From NCBI GenBank assembly GCA_045863035.1, contig BTUV01000009.1, positions 1 through 64,000 on the forward strand: 64,000 nucleotides of DNA. Direction: 5' to 3'. The translations under genes and the position numbers were made by a program. Origin of the DNA: H2-BAC3 sp045863035 (GTDB lineage Bacteria; Bacteroidota; Ignavibacteria; Ignavibacteriales; Ignavibacteriaceae). Below the pieces are notes generated by a model. That model was given only the letters and a program-made list of their open reading frames with translations, ran no database searches and was not told where the DNA came from. Shown piece after piece: positions 56,440 through 64,000 of this stretch (position 1 is its first letter; every line of letters starts with the position of its first letter).

Positions 56440-59400
56440 TCATAGTTTTCTGGCAATGACAAACGCGGCTTTATGTACAATTGAATTTCCCGTTGCATAA
56501 TCTGCCGCCTCAAGATAGAGGATGTAAATACCGATACGGAGCGGAGTGCCTGAATCATCCCTGCCGTCAAATACAAATTCTCCGGTGCCGACAAGCGGTT
56601 CGTGCTCTTTCAGTGTGCGCACTTTTCTCCCGTTTTTATCATAAATATATGCGGTAAACCGCGCGGACTCATAAGGAAACGAGTAATTGACAATGGCAAA
56701 ATCCTCAAATCCGTCACCATCAGGTGAAAATGGATTGGGGCTGATAGATACTCTGTTGCCGCCACCCGCAAGTTGCGTATATATACTGTTTGGCAAACCG
56801 GGAGTGCCGCCGGATGGATCAGCAGAAGTGCTCCAGCTTGAGGAAGTGTTTGAGTGTAACCGAGGATTTATTTTCTCAAGTGACCGGCCTGAGGTGTTGC
56901 GGTAATTTTTGCTATGCCACTCTTTTGTATATACAACTGAGTCGAGTGCCAACCCGTTCATAATTGAAACGACAAGTGTATCAGTATCATTGCGGAGCGA
57001 AAGGGAGAGGATAACAGAAGCCCGCAGCGGCCATATCAGATGTGAGTAATGTTGTAATATAGCGCTGTCCGGTGATGCGATGAAAAAAGAACCCGGTTCA
57101 ATAACTCCCGGCCGGCTCAGACGTTTACCGTTAATGGATATATAATTCGGGAACACGGCTGAATCTCCCGGATTATAAATTTCGATATACTCTGGTATGC
57201 CGCTCTCCGGTGCAGCCATAATCTCATTGATGACAAGTCTGGATGCAGATGAGGGAAAGAACTTCAAGGCCTGGTTCATTTGGCCTGGAGTTCCGCCGGG
57301 AATGATGGAGGCATACCAGTTTTCTTTGCTGCCGGAGTATCCGCTTATCTCTTTCCGTTCAAGAGAGAGCCCTTTTTCCAGATCCCAGGATGAAGTATAT
57401 ATCACACTGTCAATGACCGAGCCGGCCTTATCGAGGATAAAAACACCGTCTCCGGTATTTGTAAGCGGGGGGAGCGGAAGAACGATATAATTATTGTTTG
57501 TAACCCAGGGGAGCACATAAAAAGATGAATCAGCGCAGATAACACCGTATTCACCCGGAGCCAGATAATAATTGCCGGAGATAGTACGCATGGTCATGGT
57601 TGGGGAGTAATCACTGATTTTCCAGCCGTCCAGACTGATCACTGAATCGCTGTTGTTATATATCTCAACCCACTCCGGCTCTCCGTCATAAGGTTGAAGC
57701 ATAATCTCAGTAATCACAATTGCTTTTTCCCTGAATCCGGGAAATACGTCAGTAGAAAGCCAATTGTTCCAGATATCATCATCCTCCGAAGCAAGTGAAG
57801 CAGTGAACGTTAATTTGCTCTCACCCAGCATTGCGGCATTCATTATCGTGATAGTGAGAGTGTCTGCACCTGAAGGAAACGCTGTAAGGATTGAGTCGCG
57901 GTAATCCAGTGAGCTGTCTGCTGCCTGTGTATATATCATTACCGGGGCAGAGGGAACCGAGCCAAAGTTGGTAAGCGTTATCACAAATGAAAGAGAATCG
58001 CCTCTGACCGGATATTCTGTAATGAGCCGCACCTCAGTAACAGCAATGTCATTCTGCCGTGGTGTGACACTGTTAATCCTGCCGGGGGAACTGTTATTTC
58101 GGTCTTTAGAAAGCGCCCAGTCAGCTCCCGAAAATGAAATGCCTGAAGATGTGACGCGCTCAAGTGATTTACCATTTGCTGCTCCGCTATAAACAACAGA
58201 GTCAATAATAATTCCGCGATCATCAATAAGTAAAACACCATCCTGGTCATTGTTCAGCGTTGGGAGGGAAAGGGTGATGACCGGAGAAGGAATAACCTTG
58301 TGGTACTCATTCAGGGTTGAATCTTTTGCCAGGACCAAATATCCGCGCGGAAGCACCGAATAATTCTCTCTGATAGTAGTCGCGGCCGGAGTAGTATATA
58401 CATCACGGATTTTCCAGTTGTTAAGGGACACAGTGTCTGATGAATTATTATATAACTCAATCCACTCCGGTTCACCGTCCGCGGGCTGGTACATAATTTC
58501 GTTAATTACCAAAGCACCGGGGGGAACTCCGCCATGAACACTGAGGAATTCATAGTTATCGGAAGTATCCTGATCTGATAAGGCACTGACCGATATATAC
58601 AAATGCCGCGTTCCGATAATTCCTGCAATTACTCCTGCTGCTGTCAGTGAACTTTGCTGTTGCGGTGCCAGAACTCCGCCTGTAACGGAACGAAGAAGTA
58701 AATCAGGGAGTGAATCATTGTTCGAATCTTCATAAATCATCAGATCAAAGTTCATGCTGGTTCTCCCCGTATTGGTGAGAAATGCAGTAATGCCGACTGT
58801 ATCCCCTTTTACAGGAAAGAGGGGGGATGCATGAAGTGAATCGAGTTTCAGATTAAAGTCCTTTGGAGAAACAGAATTCATCAAACCGGGAGTGGCTTTT
58901 CTTCTGACGGCAGCAGTTTTCCAGTTTGTTGAATCTATTGAACTGCTGCTAAAAGAAATTCTCTCAAGAGAGCGGCCATCTTCACCGCCCCAGGCAGGGG
59001 AGTAAACAAGGGAGTCCAGAATTTTTCCGAGTGAATCAAGGAGCATAATCCGGTCGCCGGAGTTATTGAGAGCGGGGAAACCCGCGACAACAGATTGAAA
59101 AGCATGATTATATAAAGAGGCAATTGAACTGTCACGACTGATAACAATATAGGAATCAGGCATTAGTAATCGCGCTGACTGTATTCTTGATGTATCCTGC
59201 TCATCAGCTATCATAAAGCCGTTAAGAAGCAACGGGGCTGAACTTCTGTTATAAATTTCTATCCATTCCGGTTCACCGGAGCCGGGCGCATACATAAGCT
59301 CATTGAAAATGATATCTCCCCGGTTTGTATAGGGCTGAGCAAATCTTTGTGAAGCGTATCCCCGGTTATTAAGTAAATTTTCGTCTGCGGAATAGTTAAT

Positions 59401-61080
59401 GACCGATATAAAATACTGCATTCCGGATGTGGCAAGGTTAACAGAAAGATTAATGAGAACAGAATCACCTGAAGCTAATGCAGAAATTGGGAGCGATAGA
59501 ATCATTTCACTGATATCGGGGAGCGAATCAAGCGATCTATCATGATATATTTCAAGGGTGAAGTTTTGAGATGCTAACTGGCCTCTGTTTTTTATTGAAG
59601 CGATAAATGGAGCTGCCTCTCCGATGATTGCATAATCAGTAATTGCTCTGAAGCCGGTAAGAGCGAGATCAAAAGATTTAGGCAGAACACTGTTCGCCAG
59701 TCCGGGTGTTCCTTTATATATGCCTTCCGATGAACGCCAATTGCCCGGTAGTGAAGAGACAGAGTCATAATACACCCGCTCAAGTGACCGACCGCCTGCT
59801 CCGCCCCACTGAGTGAAATAGGTGACAGAGTCAATGATGATGCCGAGTGAATCTTTAAGCAGTAACCTGTCACCGTCATTATTGAGCGATGGTATGCTGC
59901 CGGTGAGCAGCGAAATTGCCTGCGGATAGAGTGAAAGCAATGTTGAGTCATCTGATAGTACTGCAAACTGCTGAGGCGCAAGCAGAAAATCATTATTGGT
60001 AAGTGAAGTTTCGGATGTTCTGTCTGCAATTCTCCATTTTTTCAGATTAATGGTTCTGCCTGAGCGGTTATATATCTCAATCCATTCCTTTTCAGGAGAT
60101 GAAGGAGCATACATGATTTCATTGATGATCAGCTCATTAAAGCTATACTGAGGGCTGACCGGAGTAACTGTGAGATAAACTTTGTTGTTTTGCGGAAATT
60201 CATCCCCTGCTATTTCTGCTGCTGCAATAAATCGGTACGGTTCTGCATTTGCAAAGTAATAAGTATGGTATAACTGTACAGAATCACCCCGCGTGAGATT
60301 ACTAAACTGCTCAGATATAATCAATTCAGAGGGCTGCGGGAGTGAGTCATTATTTGCATCGAGATATATAGCCGGTGAAAAGTCAGACGCCACAGATAAA
60401 CCCTTGTTCACCACAGAAAAGCGAAGTTCTCCCTCTGAGCCGGAAGGCAACTGCGGCGGAGTACAGGTAAGCCAAACCGCGTGGAGATCAACATTGTAAG
60501 GCATTATACTGTTTCTGAAGCCGGGAGTGCCGTTTACTATAGTGGCATTACCCCAGTTTTCCGGGGAGTTATCCTTGGTTAATGAAACTTTTTCATCAGA
60601 GCGTTGGGGTTGGTTGTTTGCGGTGTACGTATATATATCAAGAGTATCATCAGCGGGACTGAGCAGCAGCAGGGTGCGGTCGGAGGTGTTTGCCATACCT
60701 GAGGTGCCGAAAGAGTTATCATTGATGCGCATGATAAGAACTGAATCAGGCACAAGCTGGCTATATATACCGCTGAGGGTGTCGTAATCTCCTTCGAAGA
60801 TGACTGCATAACTACGGGGTCTAAGAAGAGAGCCGCGCAGCAGAGAGATGATGACATCACTGTTTGATGCTGCATATTTAATCTTATACCCTGAAAGGTC
60901 AAATGTTTGTGTATGGCTGAGATTAAAAATTTCAATGAACTCATTATTCCCCGATGCACCATAAAACATGATTTCGGAAAAGGTGAGGGATGTGTCCTGC
61001 TGTGCCTGAGACTGCGCAGAAAGAATGATCAGCAGAATTACCAGAAACAAATTATTTTTTCTTAAGCCCTGCAACATCAA
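56440..61080 (-). CDS. Giant exported lamin-tail-domain protein
   Basis: 1546 aa. Signal peptide (NNLFLVILLIILSAQSQAQ), then six lamin-tail domains, each opening with (I/F)NEIM-P....E(W/F/Y)(I/V)E(I/L)YN and containing L..W.I.D and L.PG.(Y/F)(A/V)(V/I): near residues 32, 318, 593, 866, 1125 and 1316. CARDB-like spacers (DLALTGF..., DFNLKLDSL...) lie between. The C-terminus is a FlgD/CHU_C-like Ig domain (SISPNPFSPDGDGFEDFAIV ... GIYILYLEA) that serves as a T9SS-type tail. Probably surface-displayed or secreted. The gene begins 29 bp inside the end of the SDR gene upstream. Confidence 0.88.
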   Translation of the reverse strand: MMLQGLRKNNLFLVILLIILSAQSQAQQDTSLTFSEIMFYGASGNNEFIEIFNLSHTQTFDLSGYKIKYAASNSDVIISLLRGSLLRPRSYAVIFEGDYDTLSGIYSQLVPDSVLIMRINDNSFGTSGMANTSDRTLLLLSPADDTLDIYTYTANNQPQRSDEKVSLTKDNSPENWGNATIVNGTPGFRNSIMPYNVDLHAVWLTCTPPQLPSGSEGELRFSVVNKGLSVASDFSPAIYLDANNDSLPQPSELIISEQFSNLTRGDSVQLYHTYYFANAEPYRFIAAAEIAGDEFPQNNKVYLTVTPVSPQYSFNELIINEIMYAPSSPEKEWIEIYNRSGRTINLKKWRIADRTSETSLTNNDFLLAPQQFAVLSDDSTLLSLYPQAISLLTGSIPSLNNDGDRLLLKDSLGIIIDSVTYFTQWGGAGGRSLERVYYDSVSSLPGNWRSSEGIYKGTPGLANSVLPKSFDLALTGFRAITDYAIIGEAAPFIASIKNRGQLASQNFTLEIYHDRSLDSLPDISEMILSLPISALASGDSVLINLSVNLATSGMQYFISVINYSADENLLNNRGYASQRFAQPYTNRGDIIFNELMYAPGSGEPEWIEIYNRSSAPLLLNGFMIADEQDTSRIQSARLLMPDSYIVISRDSSIASLYNHAFQSVVAGFPALNNSGDRIMLLDSLGKILDSLVYSPAWGGEDGRSLERISFSSSSIDSTNWKTAAVRRKATPGLMNSVSPKDFNLKLDSLHASPLFPVKGDTVGITAFLTNTGRTSMNFDLMIYEDSNNDSLPDLLLRSVTGGVLAPQQQSSLTAAGVIAGIIGTRHLYISVSALSDQDTSDNYEFLSVHGGVPPGALVINEIMYQPADGEPEWIELYNNSSDTVSLNNWKIRDVYTTPAATTIRENYSVLPRGYLVLAKDSTLNEYHKVIPSPVITLSLPTLNNDQDGVLLIDDRGIIIDSVVYSGAANGKSLERVTSSGISFSGADWALSKDRNNSSPGRINSVTPRQNDIAVTEVRLITEYPVRGDSLSFVITLTNFGSVPSAPVMIYTQAADSSLDYRDSILTAFPSGADTLTITIMNAAMLGESKLTFTASLASEDDDIWNNWLSTDVFPGFREKAIVITEIMLQPYDGEPEWVEIYNNSDSVISLDGWKISDYSPTMTMRTISGNYYLAPGEYGVICADSSFYVLPWVTNNNYIVLPLPPLTNTGDGVFILDKAGSVIDSVIYTSSWDLEKGLSLERKEISGYSGSKENWYASIIPGGTPGQMNQALKFFPSSASRLVINEIMAAPESGIPEYIEIYNPGDSAVFPNYISINGKRLSRPGVIEPGSFFIASPDSAILQHYSHLIWPLRASVILSLSLRNDTDTLVVSIMNGLALDSVVYTKEWHSKNYRNTSGRSLEKINPRLHSNTSSSWSTSADPSGGTPGLPNSIYTQLAGGGNRVSISPNPFSPDGDGFEDFAIVNYSFPYESARFTAYIYDKNGRKVRTLKEHEPLVGTGEFVFDGRDDSGTPLRIGIYILYLEAADYATGNSIVHKAAFVIARKL

Positions 61081-61837
61081 CCGCCCGTTTTGCTATAAAT
61101 TCAAAGAGAAATCCCGGCAGAAATTTCAGCATCCGGGTTGCAATGATTAAGGGGAGAGGGAACTGAATAATCCGCTTTTCTTTTGATATTCCTTCAAGAA
61201 TCAGCCGTGCACCTTTTTCTGCCGGTATAATAAAAGGCATATTAAACTCGTTTTTGTCCGTCATGGGAGAGGTTACAAAGCCCGGTTTAACAATAAGTAC
61301 GCGTATATTATGGGGCATCAGTTCAATGCGGGCTGCTTCAAGGAATGTTGTAAGACCGGCTTTGCTTGCTATATATACGCTGCTTTTAGGGAGCCCGCGG
61401 GCATCGGCAAGACTTGAAACTGCTGCGATAACTCCGCCCCCTTGTTTCATCATCGAAGGAATCAGGCCGTGCATTCCGTACATCACGCCGAGCAGATTGG
61501 TTTTAACGATATTTTCAGCCGCTGATATATCAAAACTATCAAGGGTATTGCGCACGCTGGCTCCCGCATTCAGAATCGCGATATCTATCCCTCCGGAAAT
61601 CTGAAGAATGGTATTTATTGTTTCTGAGCAGGAGGATTTATCCGAGACATCCATGCGAAAAACAGTGATTTCAGCTTTGCTGTTTTTGAGTTCAGATGCG
61701 AGCTGTTCAAGAAGTTCCGTTCTGCGGGCAGTAAGGAAGAGGCGGCAGTTAAGCCGTGAAAGCTGACGGGCCATTTCAGCCCCGATGCCGGATGATGCTC
61801 CGGTTATGAGAATTGTTTTATTTTGAAAATAGCGCAT
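61052..61837 (-). CDS. Short-chain dehydrogenase/reductase
   Basis: 261 aa classical SDR: TGASSGIGAEMARQL cofactor loop (~11-25), NAG in AILNAGASVRNT, the catalytic Ser (AAVSSLADARG) and YIASKAG (Y-x3-K), then KPGFVTSPM. The R residues after the second strand (TARRTELLEQL) suggest NADP. A C-terminal hydrophobic segment (LPLIIATRMLKFLPGFLFEFI) could attach it to the membrane. Substrate unknown. It overlaps the lamin-tail gene by 29 bp. Confidence 0.93.
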   Translation of the reverse strand: MRYFQNKTILITGASSGIGAEMARQLSRLNCRLFLTARRTELLEQLASELKNSKAEITVFRMDVSDKSSCSETINTILQISGGIDIAILNAGASVRNTLDSFDISAAENIVKTNLLGVMYGMHGLIPSMMKQGGGVIAAVSSLADARGLPKSSVYIASKAGLTTFLEAARIELMPHNIRVLIVKPGFVTSPMTDKNEFNMPFIIPAEKGARLILEGISKEKRIIQFPLPLIIATRMLKFLPGFLFEFIAKRAVDVAGLKKK

Positions 61838-61994
61838 TCAGGAATTACCCGTTGTTCATATCCTAAATTACGCAGAAAGAGGGTAAAGATGAAAATGATT
61901 TGAATGAGAATCCCCTGTTATACAGTCACCCTGCTTTTTTTATCCTTCCGGAAAATGCACATGAGATTCCGGACAGAAAGTGGAAGGGGGAGTA

Positions 61995-62258
61995 TCAGAA
62001 CTGAGATTCGCTCAGATTAATCTGATCGCTTGAATTGTCTTTATAGTCGCCAAAAACAGAATAAATCAGCCCGCCAAGTGCAGCAATCCAGAAACCGTGC
62101 AGCGAGTTAAGAGCATCCTCAGCACCGATGACGGAGGATTCTCCAATTCCGAAAAAACTGCCGGAGAGTTTATACAAAACCGTCATGGTAAAAAGCACTG
62201 AAAAACCAACCAGTCCGCTCACCAGCGGTATCACAAAATATTTTCTGAAAAAATCCAT
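61995..62258 (-). CDS. Small membrane protein of unknown function
   Basis: 87 aa with two hydrophobic helices (YFVIPLVSGLVGFSVLFTMTVLY and LHGFWIAALGGLIYSVFG) and a polar tail ending in SDQINLSESQF. Starts MDFFRKYF. No family recognised. It lies 157 bp upstream of the SDR gene on the same strand; no terminator lies between. Confidence 0.55.
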   Translation of the reverse strand: MDFFRKYFVIPLVSGLVGFSVLFTMTVLYKLSGSFFGIGESSVIGAEDALNSLHGFWIAALGGLIYSVFGDYKDNSSDQINLSESQF

Positions 62259-62591
62259 CTTCTTCTTCCGTTGTAGTTATATGTAATTTTTATTTCAATT
62301 TGCATTAAAAAGAACTGCCGTAATGTGATTTAGTTACCAATAGCCGGGATATCTGATTTTTGGGCCATTACAGGGGTGAATGGAAGGGGGTTTTGTGACC
62401 GGGGCAACACGCTGAGAGGGGAGATTTGTCTGCATTGCCGGCAGAGAAATACCTTCGCTCTAATTATCAGTCAGTTACAGAAAACAACAAAAACAGCACT
62501 GAGCCAGAAACCGGGGCAACAGAGGTCATTTGATTACTTTACAATTAATGCTTATTATTCTAAGCAAAAATCCGGCGAATGGGTACAAATT
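62259..62591. other. Divergent intergenic region, nothing recognised
   Basis: 333 bp between divergent genes. No TAnnTTTG box, operator-like palindrome or small gene stands out on either strand. Confidence 0.4.
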
Positions 62592-64000
62592 ATGAAATCA
62601 CCACCTAACCTCCTCCGGCTTCTGCTGCTGACAGGTTTGTTTACCACGGGTTTACTCCCGCAACAGAATTATAATGCCAACCCTGACTCTGCAAAAGAAA
62701 AACCCACCCAATACAGACGCACCATTGAACTTAATAAAAATTACCAGAGCTATGAAGAAAAATACCGAGACCAGGACCTTGAGAAAGTAAAGCACAGCCA
62801 GTTCCCTTTAAGCGGAACCGGTGTCTGGACGGAGTTGAACCCTAAAGTGCCGAGAGTAACCTATTTTGGAATTCACTTTTTTAACAAAGATACCGGCTGG
62901 GCAGTAGGAGATTTAGGAGCCCTGATTAAAACCACAGACGGCGGGCTTAGCTGGAAAGTAATTCAGACAAATACCACCAAACCGCTGCTTAAAGTAAGAA
63001 GTTATAACGGACAGATAGTAATAGCCACCGGCTATGACGGGCTGATTCTCCGCTCAACTGATGGGGGTGAGACATTTGTTCATATCCTGAGCCGTCTGGG
63101 GAGTATGTTTGACCTCTGGGGCTTAGAACTGATTAACGACACCGTGGGCTGGGTCTGCGGTGCAACCGCCTTACTTAAAACTACGGACGGCGGGGAAAAC
63201 TGGCAGAGAGTAAACACTCCCGGATATACCGGAAATATGTGGTGGATAGATTTTTTTAATGAACAGTATGGTTTTGCAGCCGCAGACGGAAAAGTCTTAC
63301 GAACCACAGACGGGGGAAACAATTGGGAAGTACTGCAAGCCGGAGACAACCGCCCTTTATACAGTATAGATGTAATAGACAGCTTGCACATAGCAGCGGC
63401 CGGATACGGGGGTACAAATTTTCTTGCCAAGAATATCTACAGCAGCGATGGAGGATATACATGGGTAAACGGCGGGTTTTTAACAACAGAAGAAGTTAAT
63501 TGTATCAGATATACAGACCGGGATACCGGATATTTGGTGATGAACGGAACCGGTTATTTCAAAACAACAGACCGAGGGCAAAATTGGGTGCAGGTAACAA
63601 ACCAAATCGGTGAATATGAATTATCAATAGTCAGTCACAACATAGGTTATAGTGCGGGTAGTGTTCTTAAAATATATAAAGCCGAAGGAAACTTAGAAAG
63701 CTGGAGGAAGCTTATTCTGAACGAAGACTTCTCAGATGTGTTTTTTATAAATGAGTATAAGGGGTTTGTTTTAGGAAAAATTTTGTATAGAACAACTAAT
63801 GGGGGAGTAAGCTGGGAGTCAAATGGACCGGGTGGTAGTTGTGTGCTTTTTGTTGACAGTCTTACTGGGTTCATAGGAAATCCGGGAGCTATATGGAAAA
63901 CGACTGATGGTGGGGAGAATTGGTATATAACAAATGGTTCAAATGGAGCAAGTGTAATATTTTTTATAAACCATGAGACCGGCTGGGCTACTCGTAACAA
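62592..64000 (+). CDS. Exported TDGG..W (YCF48/BNR-like) repeat protein, 3' end beyond window
   Basis: Open from the ATG at 62592 to the window end without a stop (at least 469 codons). Signal peptide (MKSPPNLLRLLLLTGLFTTGLLPQ), a charged segment (~25-75), then repeats each with a W/G-x-A-G motif and (T/S)-(T/S)-D-G-G-x-x-W: TTDGGLSWK, STDGGETF, TTDGGENWQ, TTDGGNNWE, SSDGGYTWV, TTDRGQNWV, TTNGGVSWE, TTDGGENWY. This is the YCF48/BNR beta-propeller pattern of large secreted Ignavibacteria proteins, which usually end in a T9SS sorting domain (not visible here). Confidence 0.88.
   Translation, partial: MKSPPNLLRLLLLTGLFTTGLLPQQNYNANPDSAKEKPTQYRRTIELNKNYQSYEEKYRDQDLEKVKHSQFPLSGTGVWTELNPKVPRVTYFGIHFFNKDTGWAVGDLGALIKTTDGGLSWKVIQTNTTKPLLKVRSYNGQIVIATGYDGLILRSTDGGETFVHILSRLGSMFDLWGLELINDTVGWVCGATALLKTTDGGENWQRVNTPGYTGNMWWIDFFNEQYGFAAADGKVLRTTDGGNNWEVLQAGDNRPLYSIDVIDSLHIAAAGYGGTNFLAKNIYSSDGGYTWVNGGFLTTEEVNCIRYTDRDTGYLVMNGTGYFKTTDRGQNWVQVTNQIGEYELSIVSHNIGYSAGSVLKIYKAEGNLESWRKLILNEDFSDVFFINEYKGFVLGKILYRTTNGGVSWESNGPGGSCVLFVDSLTGFIGNPGAIWKTTDGGENWYITNGSNGASVIFFINHETGWATRN

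Overview
The window (64 kb, one 100-N assembly gap at 43365-43464) looks like a chromosomal contig from a Bacteroidota/Chlorobi-group bacterium, most likely an Ignavibacteria-type lineage. The reasons are secreted proteins ending in a YPNPFNP-type type IX secretion (T9SS) sorting domain, two CarboxypepD_reg/TonB-type outer-membrane barrels, lamin-tail and TDGG..W repeat proteins, weak or absent Shine-Dalgarno sequences at many starts, and repeated TAnnTTTG (Bacteroidetes -7) boxes upstream of genes. No tRNA, rRNA, CRISPR array or intact insertion sequence was recognised.

Layout. 1-5.2 kb is accessory: an AlbA/ATPase regulator, an ArsR + two SRPBCC operon with paired operator-like sites, and a compact restriction-modification-like pair. 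5.7-10 kb is carAB. 10.4-15 kb is a Crp/Fnr regulator followed by a seven-gene operon (two DUF2249 proteins, two haem-copper-oxidase/NnrS-like membrane proteins, a DUF59 protein, a ferredoxin and a DUF6448 protein). It is headed by a perfect TGAC/GTCA palindrome placed about 42 bp upstream of the predicted transcription start. This reads as a nitrosative or low-oxygen response unit. 15.7-25.6 kb holds a WG-repeat protein, a fungal-type cytosine deaminase, a T9SS-exported repeat protein invaded by a palindromic repeat, fbp, and outer-membrane proteins. 25.9-29.2 kb is an AT-rich accessory cluster (Abi_C-like protein, frameshifted zinc-ribbon membrane protein, DUF4062 protein overlapping an AlbA/ATPase protein), a candidate defence island.

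30.3-43 kb is housekeeping and envelope: DUF3109-rpoN, a membrane methyltransferase, a sodium:solute symporter, a HAD phosphatase, a 7TM-HD phosphodiesterase overlapping xerD, an MsbA-like ABC exporter, and an O-antigen-ligase-like protein with a large inserted extracytoplasmic domain. Facing it (43.5-51.1 kb, minus strand) is a surface-polysaccharide operon in which almost every junction is a 4-bp ATGA overlap: an unidentified short reading frame, flippase, CgeB-like glycosyltransferase, DUF268 protein, GT2, two GT4 and a priming phosphosugar transferase. 51.2-53.4 kb carries a WaaE-like glycosyltransferase, nadK and a thioredoxin-fold protein. 53.9-62.3 kb carries a second outer-membrane barrel, a 1546-aa lamin-tail protein, a short-chain dehydrogenase and a small membrane protein. 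A TDGG..W repeat protein runs off the right edge.

Intergenic DNA is rich in small repeats: a 62-63 bp inverted-repeat family bounded by GAGACG/CGTCTC (also tandemly duplicated beside the gap and embedded in a coding region), TGTACAAT-type simple repeats, CACGAATTTCAC repeats, ACGCGGATTTTACGG repeats and short CCCGAAGGG palindromes. The strongest leads for something undescribed are the NO-type operon with its promoter architecture, the 25.9-29.2 kb cluster, the ligase with the inserted domain, and the repeat element living inside a secreted protein.
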